Made by a program: the position numbers and the translations under genes. From Isochrysis galbana (taxonomy: Eukaryota; Haptophyta; Isochrysidales; Isochrysidaceae), in assembly GCA_018136815.1 (NCBI GenBank), contig CM030942.1, positions 2,927,546 through 2,991,545 of the forward strand: a stretch of DNA of 64,000 bases, read 5' to 3'. Every line of letters starts with the position of its first letter. Positions within the stretch are counted from its first letter, which is position 1. Of this stretch, positions 1-8,811 are shown piece by piece. The notes under the pieces are model-generated. The model was not told the DNA's origin and ran no database searches. It was given only the letters and a program-made list of their open reading frames with translations.

Positions 1-127
1 GCGAGGCGCTTGACGTTGCCTACGAACACGCCTTCATCAGTGCCTGTTGACTTTGCTTGGCTCTGGTATTTTGTCGACCATGTCACCGTCGGCAATTCAC
101 TGCTCGCTTCTGCTCTGATTTCCTTAG

Positions 128-229
128 GTTATGGCAAATGGCCCCGAGGCGTTACAGACCAAATTCAAAGACGATGCCGAAGTTCGTGAGATGCTCAAGA
201 AGGCCGGCACGCTCTTTGGTCTTGAGTAA
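128..229 (+). CDS. Last exon of an unidentified gene (partial)
   Basis: A short exon follows a pyrimidine-rich acceptor (TTTCCTTAG, ending at 127) and reads 33 codons to TAA at 227-229. The peptide begins VMANGPEALQTKF and ends KKAGTLFGLE. Its charged amphipathic-helix character fits a protein C-terminus. It faintly recalls the STI1/DP helical modules of Hsp70 co-chaperones, but no family can be assigned from 33 residues. The rest of the gene would lie left of the window; bases 1-40 may hold an upstream exon, but I cannot fix its frame. A longer ORF in another frame at 57-260 shows no protein-like character and is probably a shadow. Confidence 0.45.
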   Translation, partial: VMANGPEALQTKFKDDAEVREMLKKAGTLFGLE

Positions 230-371
230 TTGGTTTCGCGATAGTGATTTGATGCAATAAGAAGAACTCTGTCTTTTCACATTTTGTGTTCTCGACTATT
301 TGAGTAGCGTTTATTATTTTACTAGTACTACTAGTAGTATTATACATTGGATACGCTATTGATAGCTCATA

Positions 372-488
372 ACTAAGCTTATACTCGGTTGCCTCATGGG
401 GGCGCACGAGCCCCCACCTCTCTCCACTCCTCCCCCGCTGTGGGGGAGGAACCACCCACCCGCCTGCCGTGCCTCATGCTCATGCGCC
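372..488 (+). repeat. Dispersed repeat family A, copy 1
   Basis: About 115 bp beginning ACTAAGCTTATACTCGGTT and continuing through CATGGGGG and CTCTCTCCACTCCTCCCC. It matches 32911-33020 in the same orientation at roughly 85% by eye. A shorter related core lies at 33720-33790 (+) and 16200-16255 (inverted). The start motif also occurs inverted at 14932-14950, just ahead of a gag-like ORF. It is probably the 5' part of a retroposon family. Confidence 0.6.
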
Positions 489-1718
489 AAAATATGCAAA
501 ACATATCCTGCATATTTCTATCTGGGCCTAGTGGATGTTCTCTTGAAGTTGTTCTAGAGCACCAAAGCACCATTCCCTCAAGAGCTTCGTTGTTTTGCTC
601 GCGCAACCCTGGTCATCCGGTGGAAACAGGACCTGTCCTACGAATGCAAGAAGCCACCAATAATCCATGATGATGAGCTCCTCCCTTAATGCCCTGAGGA
701 GATGGAATGCAGTTTTTATTGCCCTCTTTGAGACCTTCAGTGATGCCTTAGCTTGGTTCAGAGGTCCAAGAGTCCGTTTTGCTGCTATACTGTCTCCAAA
801 GGGCTAAAATAAAACTCCTCCGACTTGGGCGCTCCCCGGAAGTGCTGCACCACACACGGCAGGTGGGGCAAAAGTTGGTGAAGACTAGCTCTATAGGCTT
901 GGCCCTGGGGAGCAGGGAGAGCTAAGCATGTATGGGAGGGGAGAGGGGAAGATGAATTGGTTCAGTTGGTGGGAATCCCAGAAATTTCAACCTAAGCTAT
1001 CCTTGAGGCACAAAGGCCAGAATCCTACGAATGCATGGAAATCGTAGGACGCGGTCCTGCAATGTAGGACGGAACCGGCTGACCGAAATAGATAGATAGG
1101 CTCAGTGCATTAATATCGACATTAGCGCATACGTACATATATGTACGTATGTATGTGTGGTTAGTTGTCTAATATGCGCGCAAAGCGCGCTAAGAAATTT
1201 CGAGCGAAATTCGAGCGAAATTTGGGCCGAGCGCCGAGCCGTCCCGAAAGTTGTAGCAATACTAGCGAAATTTAGCAACGAAATTTGGGTGGGTCGGGCG
1301 CGAAACTCTGGCCGGGCGCCGGGCCCAACCGCTACCCACTTAGTAAGTGGAATAGTAGGGGATAGATGAGAGGGTATTTGTGATAGTGCGCAGGTTCACG
1401 CCCGTACCACGACGCTCCAGCTCCTTCAGTGCAGCAGTTCAGTTGTAGTCCGACTAGTAGTCCCACGCACTCGACAATAATATAACGGCCGGAGGCGACG
1501 AGGCGACGGACGGCACGCCGAGGGGAAGAACCTGCCGCGGGGAGGGGCGAGGGACCGAGGGCACGGCGGGGCAGCGTGGGAGGGCGCGAGGCCAATCTCG
1601 GAGCGAGATCGCGTCCTTTCCCTCGCGGAGCGCAGAGAGACCCCCCACAAGATATCTTGTATCTTGGGACCGGAGAATGTTTTAGACGAATCTTCCTGCC
1701 GACGGCCGAAGAGAGGAG

Positions 1719-1761
<43 letters not shown>

Positions 1762-2849
1762 TCGCAGGGCGACTGCAGAACGAGAAGTCGAAGTCATGCC
1801 GGTTTATTACCTTAAACGAGCCAACAATTGTAGTGACAGCAAAAACAAAATTCGAATCGCAAATTTCGAGACCAAAATCTGCAAACCTGGACTTGAGACC
1901 ATGGGGAATCCGAATCTGTGTGTCTTGTGCGTCAATGGCAACACGGGGAACTGTTCAGTTGTAATTGTGAGCGCGTCCATTACACGAATATTCATGCCTA
2001 CAGCCTTCAGATGGGCAGGAATACAACACCCTCCCTCCCTCCCTCGCCTCCCTCGCTCTCCCTCTGTCCTCTGTCCTTGCTACTCTCGCCACCGCTCCAT
2101 GCCAGGCCCAGCCGCCACCGCCACCCCTCCCTTCAACCCCAACCCTGACCGAGCGTCGCGTTTCTCCCACGCTGCTGCGCCGCTGCACGATCCGCCGCCA
2201 CCGCTCTCGCGCTCACGACAGGGATGCGACCGCAGAGCACGCCGACGCCGGACGGAGAGCAGCACACCATCACCATCATCATCACAAACATGGGAGTCGC
2301 TGCTCGATGCTCGATGGCGGATGCGGAGCGCAAGCGCAAGACGATGACGAACCTGAAGAACGGAGGGGCCCTCTGGTTGCAGATTTCAGAAGCCCCGGCC
2401 ACCCCAGAGAGAGTCGGCCGGCCGGCCGCCGAGCTCTCCGCTGTGCGGCCGCCCGAACAAAAAACAGATGTGTTTTGGGCCTCCGAAAAGAAGCACTGTT
2501 CCTGTGTTTCCGATGCAGGATGAGAAGGAAGAATCGAGAGGGGAAGCCGACCGAGACTTGGCCAGGGACGCCTGCGGCGCGAGTGGAAGGAGAGTATGGC
2601 GAGATGGCGAGATGGCGAGGAGAGGGGATGAGTCCATCCTCCTCTCGTGGGCCAAAAGGGTCGGGCCCACGCCACACAGGAGGAGATCCCCCCCCCCGCG
2701 CCCCCCGCGCCGCCCCCCGCGCCGCCCCCCCCCGCCCCCTCCCCTTCCCCCCGCGCGCCGCCCCTTCCCCCCCGCCGCCCTTCCCCCCCCCCCCCCCCCC
2801 CCCCGGCGCGACCATCCATCCCCTTCCGTTTCGTCGATGGGGACCGCCC

Positions 2850-2866
2850 CTCTCCTCTCTCTCTCT

Positions 2867-2899
<33 letters not shown>

Positions 2900-2950
2900 C
2901 CTCTCCCTGCCTCTCTCACCCTCTCTCTCTCCCTCTCTCTTTCTCTCTCC

Positions 2951-2990
<40 letters not shown>

Positions 2991-3173
2991 GGGGGGGGGG
3001 GGATGGCCTCCCAGCTCTCTCTCTCTCCTCTCTCTCTCAGCTCTCTCGCCCTCCTCGCGCCCCGCCGCCGATCGCGTCCATTCTAATCCCAAGAGCTCGT
3101 CAAGTCAAAGAAAGAGAGGGCCCCCTCGGCCCCCCTCGCCCTCTCCCCCGCTTCCCCCCCCCTCCCTCTCTCC

Positions 3174-3216
<43 letters not shown>

Positions 3217-3245
3217 CCCCCCCCCCCCCCCCCCCCTCTCTCTCT
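2850..3245. repeat. (CT)n with poly-G and poly-C blocks
   Basis: Two long (CT)n tracts (about 2850-2988 and 3165-3213) are separated by unique sequence. Each ends in a homopolymer block: G at about 2989-3002 and C at about 3214-3236. The arrangement is pure pyrimidine on the plus strand apart from the poly-G block. It lies about 0.7 kb upstream of the TPR gene. Tract length may be unreliable in an assembly. Confidence 0.85.
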
Positions 3246-3924
3246 CTCTCCTCTCCGTCTTCGGGGCGGAGTTTCGCGCGCCGCTCTCCCTCGTCACTCC
3301 TCTATCCACCCCGCCTTCTTCTCTCTCCCCATCGCCGACTCTCCCCCCTTTACCCCCACCCCCACCCACCCCTTGCGGGTGCTGCAGTCTCTCTCTCTCC
3401 CTGAAAGAACAAGATGTGCGGCCATTCTTTTCTTCAGAGTCCCCCCCGAGGCCATCTCTATATTCCATCGCCCCCCCCCCCCCGCAGACTTCTCGCGGCG
3501 GTGGGAGAGAGAGAGAGAGAGAGGGCTACTCTCATCCCTCTACACACCACAGTCTATTCTTCCGTCTCTCTCCCCCCCCACCGGAGAATTCTCAAAGCCC
3601 GGTCTGGATCTCTTCTCTCTATTTTGTCCTTCTTCCACACAACATTAGAAGCTCCGTGTGACGGAAAGATGGACTTGGAGAACTCACATAGAGAGAGAGA
3701 GGGTCTCCCCCCTGATCATCCCCACGGCGTCTCGAAAGGGGTTCCTCGGGGGGGTCACCCGCCTTTATTCAATGAAACGGCCGAAAACACAATAGAGTGC
3801 GGGCTGCGACTCCCCTTTGCGTCCCGCGTCCGCACTTCTCGCCCTCCTCTCCCCCTCTCCAACCCCCCTCTCCCTCTTCCCCCCCCCCCTTCCCTTGCTT
3901 TCCGGCCGGGAGTAGGGTGGGCAG

Positions 3925-5448
3925 ATGCGCGAGATGATCAGCAGCTGGTGGAAGGCCCGCGCTGTAGGCTCCTCCTCCTCCGCGGACGCCGGCTCGCAGT
4001 CCTCGCTCATAGCTTCCAGCTCAACCTCCGCCTCGATGCCCTGCGAAGAGAACGTCAATGAAGACTTCGGCTCGATCCCTGCAGCACAGACGTGCCCTGA
4101 AGCGCTCGACGAGCTCAGGAGTAGGTTAGGTCCGTCCAACCCCAGTGTTCTCGCATACACAGTCGCGCTAGCGGATCGCCAGAGGGGCGGGCGCCACCTG
4201 CAGGACGCGGAGCGTTTGTTGAGGGAAGCCCTGCAGCTTCTGCCTGAGGTGTTTGGCCCACACCACAAGATGACGCTCGACGCGAAAGTCTCGCTGGCAT
4301 CACTGCTGCATCTTCGCCAGGAAACGAGGGAGTCCGAGCAGTTGCTGCGTGAGGCCCTCGACGCGTTGGACATGTATCATGACCCCAAGAGCTCTTTACA
4401 AGCGCGTGAGCTGCTCTTGACGATCCACGTGATACAAGGCCGGAAGGTGGAGGCAATACCCTTGATGCGAAAGCAGCTGCATAGCCATTGTGAAGCTCTG
4501 GGGTTTGAGCACGAGGCGACCCTGGCTGTTGCAACTGAGTTCGCCTGGCTGCTTCAATCCAACGGCGAGCTGGACGAAGCAGAGTCCCTCTTCCGAAACA
4601 TTGTGGACCGTCGCCGTGAGCTGATGGGTGCACGCAGTTCCAAGGCGCGAGAAGCTCTCAACGGACTAGCCATGCTGCTTTTTACGAAGGGCAATCTTGC
4701 CGAGGCAGAGAGTGTACTCCGCGAATTCGTCGACGCTCAGCGAAGATTCCTGGGGCCGCGCCATCCGCATGCCCTCTCTGCCGCAAGTACCCTAGGGGCA
4801 CTTTTACTCGACCGCAGCCGCTTGGCTGAGGCGGAGGAAGTGGTGCGCGAGGCGCTCGCGGATCAAACTTCTTCGCTTGGCCATTCGCACAGGAGTACAT
4901 TGCAATCCATGAACACGCTCGTCGGCATCCTTTGCGCTCAAGGAAGATACTCCGAGGCGGAGCCGATGTGTCAAGCTGTATTAGAAGGCCCCCGCAAGCG
5001 CCTTGGACACCTGCATGTGGATACGCTCGGGTCGATCTGCCGGCTATCAATGTTGCTTATGGGGCAGGCGCAATACTCTGCGGCAGAGACCGTCTGTTAC
5101 GAGAGCCTCGGTACAATGCGCCGGGTGCTGGGGTCGGATCATCCGGTTACGCTTGCCCAGTTGCGTAACTTGGCGGAAGCCCTGGTTGCTCGCGGCGCGA
5201 CGGATGAGGCGAGATCTGCAGTGTCCGAAGCGCTGTCTGGTCTGCGGCGACGGCTTGGGCCTTGCCACCCTGCTATTTTCGAATGTCGCGCGATGGAGGC
5301 GCACGTCGGAGTTGTTGAGACTAACGGTGCCACCAATGCGATGGCAACAATGCATGCCGTCGTGGACGACATGCGCACTTCTCTCGGCGGCCCGCATTTT
5401 TTGACTCAAAAATATGATGCCATACTTCGGCAATTCGACCGTCGTTGA
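3925..5448 (+). CDS. Kinesin-light-chain-type tetratricopeptide repeat protein
   Basis: A single-exon ORF of 507 residues. From about residue 60 to the end it is built of roughly 42-residue TPR units of the kinesin light chain (TPR_10/TPR_12) class. Repeated signatures include AERLLREAL, AESLFRNIV, AESVLREFV, AEEVVREAL and AEPMCQAVL, each followed by a LG.xHP-type linker such as LGPRHPHAL, LGHSHRSTL or LGSDHPVTL. Such repeats form a superhelical protein-protein interaction surface. No enzymatic domain, signal peptide or membrane segment is visible. The first 50 residues are Ser-rich and low complexity. The ATG at 3925 is the first in frame, with another three codons later. It sits just after GTGGGCAG, so an upstream non-coding exon is possible. 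The specific partner cannot be inferred. Confidence 0.85.
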   Translation: MREMISSWWKARAVGSSSSADAGSQSSLIASSSTSASMPCEENVNEDFGSIPAAQTCPEALDELRSRLGPSNPSVLAYTVALADRQRGGRHLQDAERLLREALQLLPEVFGPHHKMTLDAKVSLASLLHLRQETRESEQLLREALDALDMYHDPKSSLQARELLLTIHVIQGRKVEAIPLMRKQLHSHCEALGFEHEATLAVATEFAWLLQSNGELDEAESLFRNIVDRRRELMGARSSKAREALNGLAMLLFTKGNLAEAESVLREFVDAQRRFLGPRHPHALSAASTLGALLLDRSRLAEAEEVVREALADQTSSLGHSHRSTLQSMNTLVGILCAQGRYSEAEPMCQAVLEGPRKRLGHLHVDTLGSICRLSMLLMGQAQYSAAETVCYESLGTMRRVLGSDHPVTLAQLRNLAEALVARGATDEARSAVSEALSGLRRRLGPCHPAIFECRAMEAHVGVVETNGATNAMATMHAVVDDMRTSLGGPHFLTQKYDAILRQFDRR

Positions 5449-6469
5449 AGCCAAGAATTGGAGAGCCCGGCGTAGTCCAGGCCGTAGCAGATGCTCGCCA
5501 ATGCGGGCATGCCCGTGTTGCTCTTGCAAGAACTGGGTAGGAATTTGGAAGGGAAGTGGGCAAGGAGGTTGGGTTGGGCGGTATGAACCTTAATTTCTCC
5601 GGGAGGGTTGGGGGCAAAACCATACCTCTACCTGGTCAACTGCGTGTTCAGCGCATTTTTCAGCACGCTTTCGCCAGATGCATATGTAACCGTCTTTGAT
5701 AGTCTTTGAGAATAGGGACACGGGGCGCGCGCCGCTCCCCATGAAGGCATTTGCAAAGGCCCTTGGACAATCTCGAAAATCTCTCTGTGAACGAAATCGG
5801 TTATGAGCGGATGAAGGCATTTGCCGAGGAGTGATTTTGTGCCTGCTCCGCACTCACTGCAAACAATGCTCGATGTGCTATCAGAAGATGTGCTTGAACT
5901 GATCGCCGGGTGTTTGCAGTTGGCTGACCTACAGCCTACAGTGATTTCGATCATGTTGCCGCTCCCTGTCCTCCTTGTACCGTTCCGAGCTTGTGGCTCT
6001 TGCTAGGTGAGTGGAGCAAGGGTGCCTTCGGCCCCGGGACTGCCCGTGCCAGCGTGATCAGTGACGAAAATTCAGGACTTGTTGGTAGCTGTGGTGGTGT
6101 GGATGGAGTTGTGGATCATAGGTAGGCATTGTATGAACAGAGGGTGTGGGGGCAGGAACGAGGAGGGGCCGGGAGACATCGGGCGCGGGGCTTGTGTATG
6201 AACAGGGGGCGGGGCTACCCCTGGCGGGCCGCCCAGGGGCTCGGCACATGGACGGGATCAGCACATGGGAGCATCACGGGACTGGGGGTCTCAGGCGTCA
6301 GACATCAGTGTCGCATCCGCGATCGACCTTTTTGTTTGCTAGAAGTTGTCTGCGTTTCTATGTCCCCTCCTTGTAGGCTAGCCACTAGTCACCGTTGCAA
6401 GATCCTACATTCGCCCATTCGCCCTCTTTGCCCTCGCCTCCTTTGGCGCCTCCCTTGTCACCTGCTTGC

Positions 6470-6909
6470 CAGTGATGGTGCATCAGTCCGTCAGCTGACA
6501 CCAATTTCGAGCTAACACTGACATCAGTAGCTGATGTCAGCTGATGAGGTCCATCAGCTGACATCACCTCAAAGGCTCTGAGCGAGCAGAATATCAGCTG
6601 ACATCAGTGACCTATGTCTTTGCTGCAGATGTGAATACCACATAACGCCCAATTCTGGTCTGTTGACGGGCCCTTAGCGGCTCAGGTTGCCCTGCGCGTG
6701 CGGTGTGCGACGCTGGGCATGGGTTCGAACCCCAGCTTGGCATATTTTTCATTTTTTTTTCTTTGGCTGTAGAAAGTAAAGAGGACTGCGGGTTTTGTTT
6801 TTCTCCCCGCTCCAAGCTGCTGACAACTGACAACTGACATCAGTTGTCAGCTTGAGGTGAACTGACACTGATGTAAAAAGCTGACGTCAGTACTGATGCA
6901 CCATCACTG
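6470..6909. mobile_element. hAT-like non-autonomous element (MITE), 440 bp
   Basis: The ends are perfect 18-bp inverted repeats, CAGTGATGGTGCATCAGT at 6470-6487 and its reverse complement at 6892-6909. The element is flanked on both sides by CTGCTTGC (6462-6469 and 6910-6917), an 8-bp direct repeat. An end starting CAG plus an 8-bp duplication is the hallmark of hAT superfamily insertions. The interior carries several subterminal copies of GCTGACATCAG-like motifs in both orientations (6495-6610 and 6820-6890). It encodes no transposase, so a source element elsewhere is implied. It contains Pol III-like boxes (separate entry). Confidence 0.85.
6668..6760 (+). ncRNA. tRNA-like Pol III unit inside the hAT-like element (putative)
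   Basis: A near-perfect B box, GGTTCGAACCC (6722-6732), lies about 45 bp after an A-box-like TTAGCGGCTCAGG (6674-6686). It is followed by T runs at 6745-6749 and 6752-6760 that could terminate RNA polymerase III. A T-arm of TGGG-TTCGAAC-CCCA can form, but the acceptor stem does not pair, so this is not an intact tRNA gene. It is most likely a tRNA-derived, SINE-like sequence captured by or inserted in the element. No transcription evidence is available. Confidence 0.45.
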
Positions 6910-7435
6910 CTGCTTGCCCCTCACCTGGCTTACCTCCTTGCGTGCTCCTCGCGTTTTTAGGCTAAGTCGCGCGTTCAGGTATCGCCGGTGCAAGGAACCG
7001 CACCCTTGTGTGACCCTGATTTCCCCTCAAGTGTTGGCCGTTGGATTATATCGTGGCACTGCTTTACTTTGGTCTTCATCAACTCTCTTAAGGGTTTTCG
7101 AAAGATTCCTTCCTTATTCCTGTGAGTAACTGTCGCCCCCGTCGGATCGTCCGTCGCCCCGTGCCGCTCTCTTGTCGGCATTCTCTTCCTTGTTCGGTCT
7201 GCCAGTAGGTGCCTGTGCGTTCCGTGATGAGGATACGTAAGTGTGGAGAGTGTTGACGTGAGTGTGGTGCCGTGTCGTCAGTCCATCGGACACTATCCGT
7301 CTTTCGTCTGTCGTTCTTCGTTCGTCGCTCTCGTTCTCGTTCTCGCTCGTTCCCGTTCTGGCTCCCTCGTTCAGTACCAAACCCCTCCAATCCCTCAGCC
7401 CCAGCCCCAGCCTATCCACCGCCAATCGCCCAACC

Positions 7436-7500
7436 ATGTTTGCTCCGTCCTCGCGCTCGCCCTCGCCCAAGCCCGACCTCCCGCCTTCCTCGAGGAGGTG
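7436..7500 (+). pseudogene. Gag-like ORF start of a retroelement, plus orientation
   Basis: A pyrimidine-rich leader (about 6940-7435) precedes a start reading MFAPSSRSPSPKPDLPPSS. The same leader style and a near-matching peptide, MSLSPPSSPSLKPTCPPSS, occur at 21983. The open frame then runs into the antisense remains of another copy, so only the first 20 or so codons can be assigned. I infer a retroelement 5' end; no reverse transcriptase is present here. Confidence 0.35.
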
Positions 7501-8380
7501 GTGTCGCGCTGCTTTAGGGGTGTTGGCGGCGCACTTGTGCCGGTATAGGCATCCGCCGCCTAGAGCACATTGTCCGTGTTTCGGACGTTTCGCCGGGGGC
7601 ATGTCCTCGATGCGCGGGAAGGCGCACGAGATGAGGCACGTCTCGCCGGACCATGCTTCTTCAAGGCTGTGCGAGCGGTTGCACCTCTTGCCCTTGATGT
7701 TCATGGGGCATTTGCCCATTGGGAAGCGCGTGCACGCCTCCCGATTCTGGGGCGATCACCTCGTGGGGTGAGGCAAATTGTGTGGTGTTGTGTTGAGGCG
7801 GATTTGGCTCCGATTGTGGGTCCGCCCGCTTGCGCGAGGGCGGCGGGTTATGCTTGGCTTGTTGAGGTGGGGCTTGTCTTGCTTCTTGGGGGAGTTTCCC
7901 TTTGGCGCCGGCCGCCTCAGCGTAGGACTTCTGTGCAATGTTGTTGGGGGGGTTGGAAGCCGTAAAGGCCCCAAGAATTGTTTGTTGTGTCAAGTGCCCG
8001 CCCACGAGGGGTGCACTGCTGGTAGGAGTTGCCGCCATGGGGGTGGCAGCAAGGCTGCCACCCACCATGGGGAGTCCTTGATGCACTGGCAAGCCAGTCG
8101 AGGCGTCGAGGCAGGCGGCAGAGCCAGGGACTGGCTCTGCTGGTCTGCACAGGGCTCTCCCTGTTCCCTGCTTCTGTGCCTGGTGGGGAGGCGAGGGAGG
8201 CAGGATCATGTCGACGTCGCTGTCGGTAAGGGGAGCGGCCTGTGAGCGCTTCGGCTCCGGCGGCTTGGGGCGGCCCCTGTGGGGCGTCGTGACGGCGGAG
8301 GGCTGGGGATCAGGAGCGGTCGGCGCGCGCTCCAGCTCGCTCGAACTATAACAATAGTTTTTGTCTCACAACTGAGGAAG
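7500..8380 (-). pseudogene. LINE-ORF1/gag-like remnant with frameshift
   Basis: Reading leftward from an upstream block CTATTGTTATAGTT (about 8344-8357), the protein is Pro-rich and contains KSYAEAAGAKGK, reminiscent of the SYAxAA segment in many LINE ORF1/gag proteins. It continues towards two CCCH-like knuckles, GKCPMNIKGKRCNRSH (near 7700) and GQCALGGGCLYRHKC (near 7570). The two halves are in different frames: one reads ...HALPNGQMPHEH to a stop and the other starts at GKCPMNI, so a frameshift lies near 7705-7720. Related 5' blocks occur at 59700-59770 and 14935 on the same strand. Most likely a decayed retroelement. Confidence 0.45.
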
Positions 8381-8811
8381 CTCAAGGTGCAAGTCACCCT
8401 GTGATCACGAGGCGTGGAGGGAGGGGGATCAAACATCCTAGTGATTATAATATGTATGTATGCGGGGGTATAATTTCGCCCCTGATTTGGGTGGTGCACC
8501 GGGACTTTTGATGGCCCGCACCTTGACGCACAGCGTGCAGCACCAGCTCCCAGTATCCTAGTATTGAAACGTAGCGGTGGTACGCGTGCAGCCGTGTGCA
8601 AGGTATAGTAGTAATATTATACTGAATGACAAATGAGACGCCGAGCACATATGATGGGCATTTAATGTCTCATGCGCTCATAGCAACAACCCACAGGCGC
8701 GCTCCGACGATTTGATGTGTAAATCGATTGCATCTTCGGGTGCGAGAGTGCGCTTGGTGCTTTCTTTTGGAGTCTTCCTTGGCCTCAACAATCGCGCCCC
8801 GGCATCACTGG

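Larger units (their letters stand above)
230..3924. other. Gene-poor region with repeats and C/T-rich tracts
   Basis: No convincing gene. It holds a copy of a dispersed repeat (372-488), a short segment repeated inverted at 58120-58165 (484-530), a run of GCGAAATTTG-like direct repeats (about 1190-1300), a (GA)n tract (1731-1759) and long C/T and poly-C tracts (about 2690-3245) that lead up to the TPR gene. The many long ORFs at 2133-3660 are six-frame artefacts of low-complexity DNA. Confidence 0.6.
5449..8811. other. Mobile-element-rich intergenic region
   Basis: Between the TPR gene and the 3' end of the PPR-methyltransferase gene I see no host gene. Bases 5449-6460 hold nothing I recognise. 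A complete small hAT-like element occupies 6470-6909. From about 6940 to 8380 lie retroelement pieces in both orientations (separate entries). Bases 8380-8811 are unremarkable. Confidence 0.6.

Noticed and set aside
57-260. 67-codon plus-strand ORF at the left edge
   Set aside because: It overlaps in another frame the better-supported terminal exon at 128-229 and spans its acceptor site.
2133-3660. ORFs of up to 397 codons in the C/T-rich region
   Set aside because: The translations are Pro/Ser/Leu or Arg/Glu low-complexity runs in every frame, as expected of (CT)n and poly-C.
6668-6740. A functional tRNA gene
   Set aside because: The B box and T-arm are good, but the acceptor and D stems do not pair; treated as tRNA-derived sequence.
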